The notes below the pieces were generated by a model, which searched no databases, had not been told where the DNA came from, and was given only the letters and a program-made list of their open reading frames with translations. From contig NZ_FMHY01000002.1 of the NCBI RefSeq assembly GCF_900090225.1, positions 3,348,001 to 3,412,000 of the forward strand: 64,000 bases of DNA, read 5' to 3'. Position numbers and translations under genes: made by a program. This DNA comes from Micromonospora eburnea. Its GTDB lineage: Bacteria; Actinomycetota; Actinomycetes; Mycobacteriales; Micromonosporaceae. Shown in pieces: positions 62,901 to 64,000 of the stretch (within the stretch, counting starts at the first letter, position 1; the number at the start of each line of letters is the position of its first letter).

Positions 62901-63075
62901 GCTCCGCGCCGGCCTGCACGGCGGGTCGGTGCCGCCGCGACCCGAGCAGAGCTGGGCCGACCGGCCCGCCTCCCCGTCGCGGGCCGCGCGGTGGGCCGCC
63001 GCCGGGCTGGTCGGTCTGGCCGCGCTGGCCCCGGCGGCCGCGCTCGCCGCGCGGGTGGGCCGGCGGGGACGGTGA
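59971..63075 (+). CDS. FAD- and Fe-S-containing hydroxyacid dehydrogenase-like protein (GlcD-GlpC fusion)
   Basis: A 1034-residue protein joining an FAD_binding_4 domain (about 40-260; S-R-G-G-G-T-S-L-A-G, G-G-M-I-G-N-N-S-C-G), an FAD-oxidase C domain (to about 550; G-E-H-G-D-G near 495), two Fe-S clusters (C-x6-C near 577 and C-x2-C-x2-C-x3-C near 640) and two C-C-G motifs (about 787 and 911) typical of CCG/GlpC heterodisulfide-reductase-like domains. This is the layout of YdiJ-type D-2-hydroxyacid (glutarate or lactate) dehydrogenases. It likely passes electrons to quinone. A late hydrophobic stretch near the C-terminus may anchor it. The GTG overlaps the ThDP gene stop. Confidence 0.9.
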   Translation: MTRVAARPVALPDPVTRAPAPVTDVDLDALAARLRPVVDGEVRFDAGSRGAYSTDGSNYRQVPLGVVVPRTVEAAVAAIEVCRRMDVPVLSRGGGTSLAGECTNTAVVIDWSKYCNRLIEVDAEAKTCLVEPGIVLDTLNELLAPYRLEFGPRPATHNHCTIGGMIGNNSCGSTAQRTGKTVDNLVEMEVLLYDGTRMWVGETGDEAYAEIQRRGGRQAEIYRQLRALRDEYLSDIRTRYPDIPRRVSGYNLDSLLPEKNFHVGQALVGSENTLVTVLRARLKLVPVVPAKAMVFLGYPDIATAADDVKHILPHDPIALEGLDDKLINFEKRKHLHPGALHLLPQGGGWLMVQMGGHTPEQAEDALARMLHALRRDGGPTVHRFDDEAHEKQMWQVRESGLGATARVPGEADTWEGWEDSAVPPERLGDYLRDLDTLYREYGYEQASLYGHFGQGCVHTRIPFKLNTADGVRQFRSFIERAADLVVSYGGSFSGEHGDGQSRGELLPKMFGDRLIRAFGQFKAIFDPDNRMNPGKVVAPYPLDSHLRIGVDYNHGGWETHFRYPDDSGSFGRAVLRCVGVGKCRRQHGGVMCPSYMVTREEEHSTRGRARLLFEMLDGTARGGVVDDGWRSDAVRDALDLCLACKGCKRDCPVNVDMATYKAEFLSHHYAGRLRPRSHYSMGWLPVAAALAAAAPRAVNALAQAPGLGRLAKAVGGIDRRRDIPLFAPESFQRWFARRTPHGDGSRGEVLLWPDTFTNHLHPGIGRAAVEVLEAAGWRVRVPDRPVCCGLTWISTGQLGMAKRVLQRTVDVLRPHLRAGTRVVGLEPSCTAVFRSDAHELFPDDHDVAKLHEQTVTLAELLHDHSPGWRPPRLPAHALIQTHCHQHAILGTVADQAVLAEAGVRADFLDSGCCGLAGNFGFEQGHYEVSEACAERVLLPAVRDAADTDVILADGFSCRTQVEQSAADGRRAIHLAELLRAGLHGGSVPPRPEQSWADRPASPSRAARWAAAGLVGLAALAPAAALAARVGRRGR

Positions 63076-63079
63076 CCGG

Positions 63080-64000
63080 ATGCGGCTGACCGCGGCGGCG
63101 TACCGGGTGCCCACCGACGCCCCGGAGGGAGACGGCACCCTCGCCTGGTCCAGCACCGTGCTGGCACTGGTCCGCGCCGAGGCCGACGGGCACACCGGCC
63201 TCGGCTGGACCTACGGGCCGGCCGCGGTGGTGCCGGTGGTGACGGAGCTCCTCGCCCCGGTGGTGGCCGGGCTGGACCCGGACGACGTGCCGGCCGTCTG
63301 GACGCTCATGCAGCGCGAGCTGCGCAACGCCGGGCGGCCCGGGGTGGCCGGGCTGGCGCTGTCCGCCGCCGACAACGCGGTCTGGGATCTCAAGGCCCGC
63401 CGGCTCGGCCTGCCGCTGGCCCGGCTGCTCGGCACCGCCCGCCGGGAGGTGCCGGTCTACGGCAGCGGCGGCTTCACCACGTACGACGACGAGCGGCAGC
63501 ACCGCCAGCTCGCCGGCTGGGTGCACGACCAGGGCATCCCCCGGGTGAAGATCAAGATAGGGGAGTCCTGGGGTACCGAGGTGCCGCGCGACCTGGCCCG
63601 GATGGCCGCCGCCCGGCGCGTCATCGGCGACGACACCGAGCTGTACGTCGACGCGAACGGCGCCTACCAGCGCAAGCAGGCGGTCCGGGTGATGCGGGCC
63701 GCCGCCGACCTGGACGTGCGCTGGTACGAGGAGCCGGTCAGCTCCGACGACCTGGTCGGCCTCGGACTGGTCCGGGACCAGGTCCGGCCCGACGTGGCGG
63801 CCGGCGAGTACGGCTACGACCTGGTCTACTTCCACCGGATGGCCCCGTACGTCGACTGCCTCCAGATCGACGTCACCCGCTGCGGCGGCATCACCGAGTT
63901 CCTGCGCGCGGCGGCGGTGGCCGCCGCGGCCGGCCTCCAGGTGTCGGCGCACTGCGCGCCGCACCAGCACCTGCCGGTCGCCGCCGCCGTGCCGAACCTG
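63080..64000 (+). CDS. Enolase-superfamily (mandelate racemase-like) enzyme, cut by the window edge
   Basis: 307 codons are visible with no stop. The catalytic K-I-K motif (near residue 156-158), D-A-N-G (near 191), E in Y-E-E-P (near 218), E in A-G-E-Y (near 242), D in Q-I-D-V-T-R-C-G-G and His in A-H-C-A-P-H-Q-H all fit the mandelate racemase subgroup (dehydratase or racemase of acid sugars). It starts 4 bases after the FAD/Fe-S gene and should be co-transcribed, which suggests that the hydroxyacid oxidised by that enzyme is sugar-derived. Distinct from the fuconate dehydratase at the left edge. Confidence 0.85.
   Translation, partial: MRLTAAAYRVPTDAPEGDGTLAWSSTVLALVRAEADGHTGLGWTYGPAAVVPVVTELLAPVVAGLDPDDVPAVWTLMQRELRNAGRPGVAGLALSAADNAVWDLKARRLGLPLARLLGTARREVPVYGSGGFTTYDDERQHRQLAGWVHDQGIPRVKIKIGESWGTEVPRDLARMAAARRVIGDDTELYVDANGAYQRKQAVRVMRAAADLDVRWYEEPVSSDDLVGLGLVRDQVRPDVAAGEYGYDLVYFHRMAPYVDCLQIDVTRCGGITEFLRAAAVAAAAGLQVSAHCAPHQHLPVAAAVPNL

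Overview
The window is very GC-rich, uses GTG starts and TGA/start overlaps (ATGA, GTGA) freely, and carries actinomycete hallmark genes: a SARP/AfsR regulator, an MptB-type mannosyltransferase, and menaquinol-cytochrome c reductase genes of actinobacterial type. It most likely comes from a Micromonosporaceae chromosome, probably Micromonospora or a close relative. The genus is inferred from gene content only. I see no tRNA, rRNA, insertion sequence, prophage or CRISPR array.

Positions 1-10244 hold a sugar-acid and uronate catabolic locus. A minus-strand operon (Gfo/Idh oxidoreductase, uronate isomerase UxaC, L-fuconate-dehydratase-like enolase, and what looks like the start of one more gene at the left edge) diverges from a plus-strand operon (LacI regulator, ABC binding protein, two permeases, a DUF624/YesL-like membrane protein, a PmoA-family protein). 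LacI-type palindromes sit in the shared control region. Positions 10600-17513 hold a second sugar locus: an NTF2-like protein, a LacI regulator, an MalEFG-type ABC importer and a GH13 alpha-glucosidase, with two related operators and an intra-operon stem-loop.

Positions 17544-34665 are mixed: an SRPBCC-membrane-CBM2 fusion, LtrA, TetR/MmcQ diverging from MarR/efflux pump, a PAP2-type membrane enzyme, a zinc alcohol dehydrogenase with an SRPBCC protein, a DJ-1/PfpI protein, a degenerate SDR, a secreted AA10 lytic polysaccharide monooxygenase, a DUF305 lipoprotein, DUF1772/AraC, a second MFS pump and a pore-like membrane protein. Positions 34772-44604 hold an AfsR-type regulator next to a DrrAB-type ABC exporter, an ArsR/SRPBCC pair, MptB, a DinB protein and a small stress-type cassette (holin-like, ChaB/Rho-N, 60-residue membrane protein).

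Positions 44645-63075 form a coherent bioenergetic block. A minus-strand System I cytochrome c maturation operon (ccmC-E-F-G-H/I, without ccmA, ccmB or ccmD) diverges from a plus-strand operon encoding a caa3-type oxidase (coxB with fused haem c, ctaD, ctaE, ctaG), an extra cytochrome c lipoprotein and a cytochrome bc complex (diheme c, Rieske, cytochrome b). It is followed by a pyruvate-oxidase-like ThDP enzyme and a large FAD/Fe-S hydroxyacid-dehydrogenase-like protein that could feed electrons into the chain. The right edge cuts an enolase-superfamily gene.

A recurring theme is regulator or small genes whose start codon lies 6-7 bases after a TANNNT -10 element, which suggests leaderless transcripts. 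The clearest case is the ArsR gene, where a 16-bp palindrome fills the promoter spacer.
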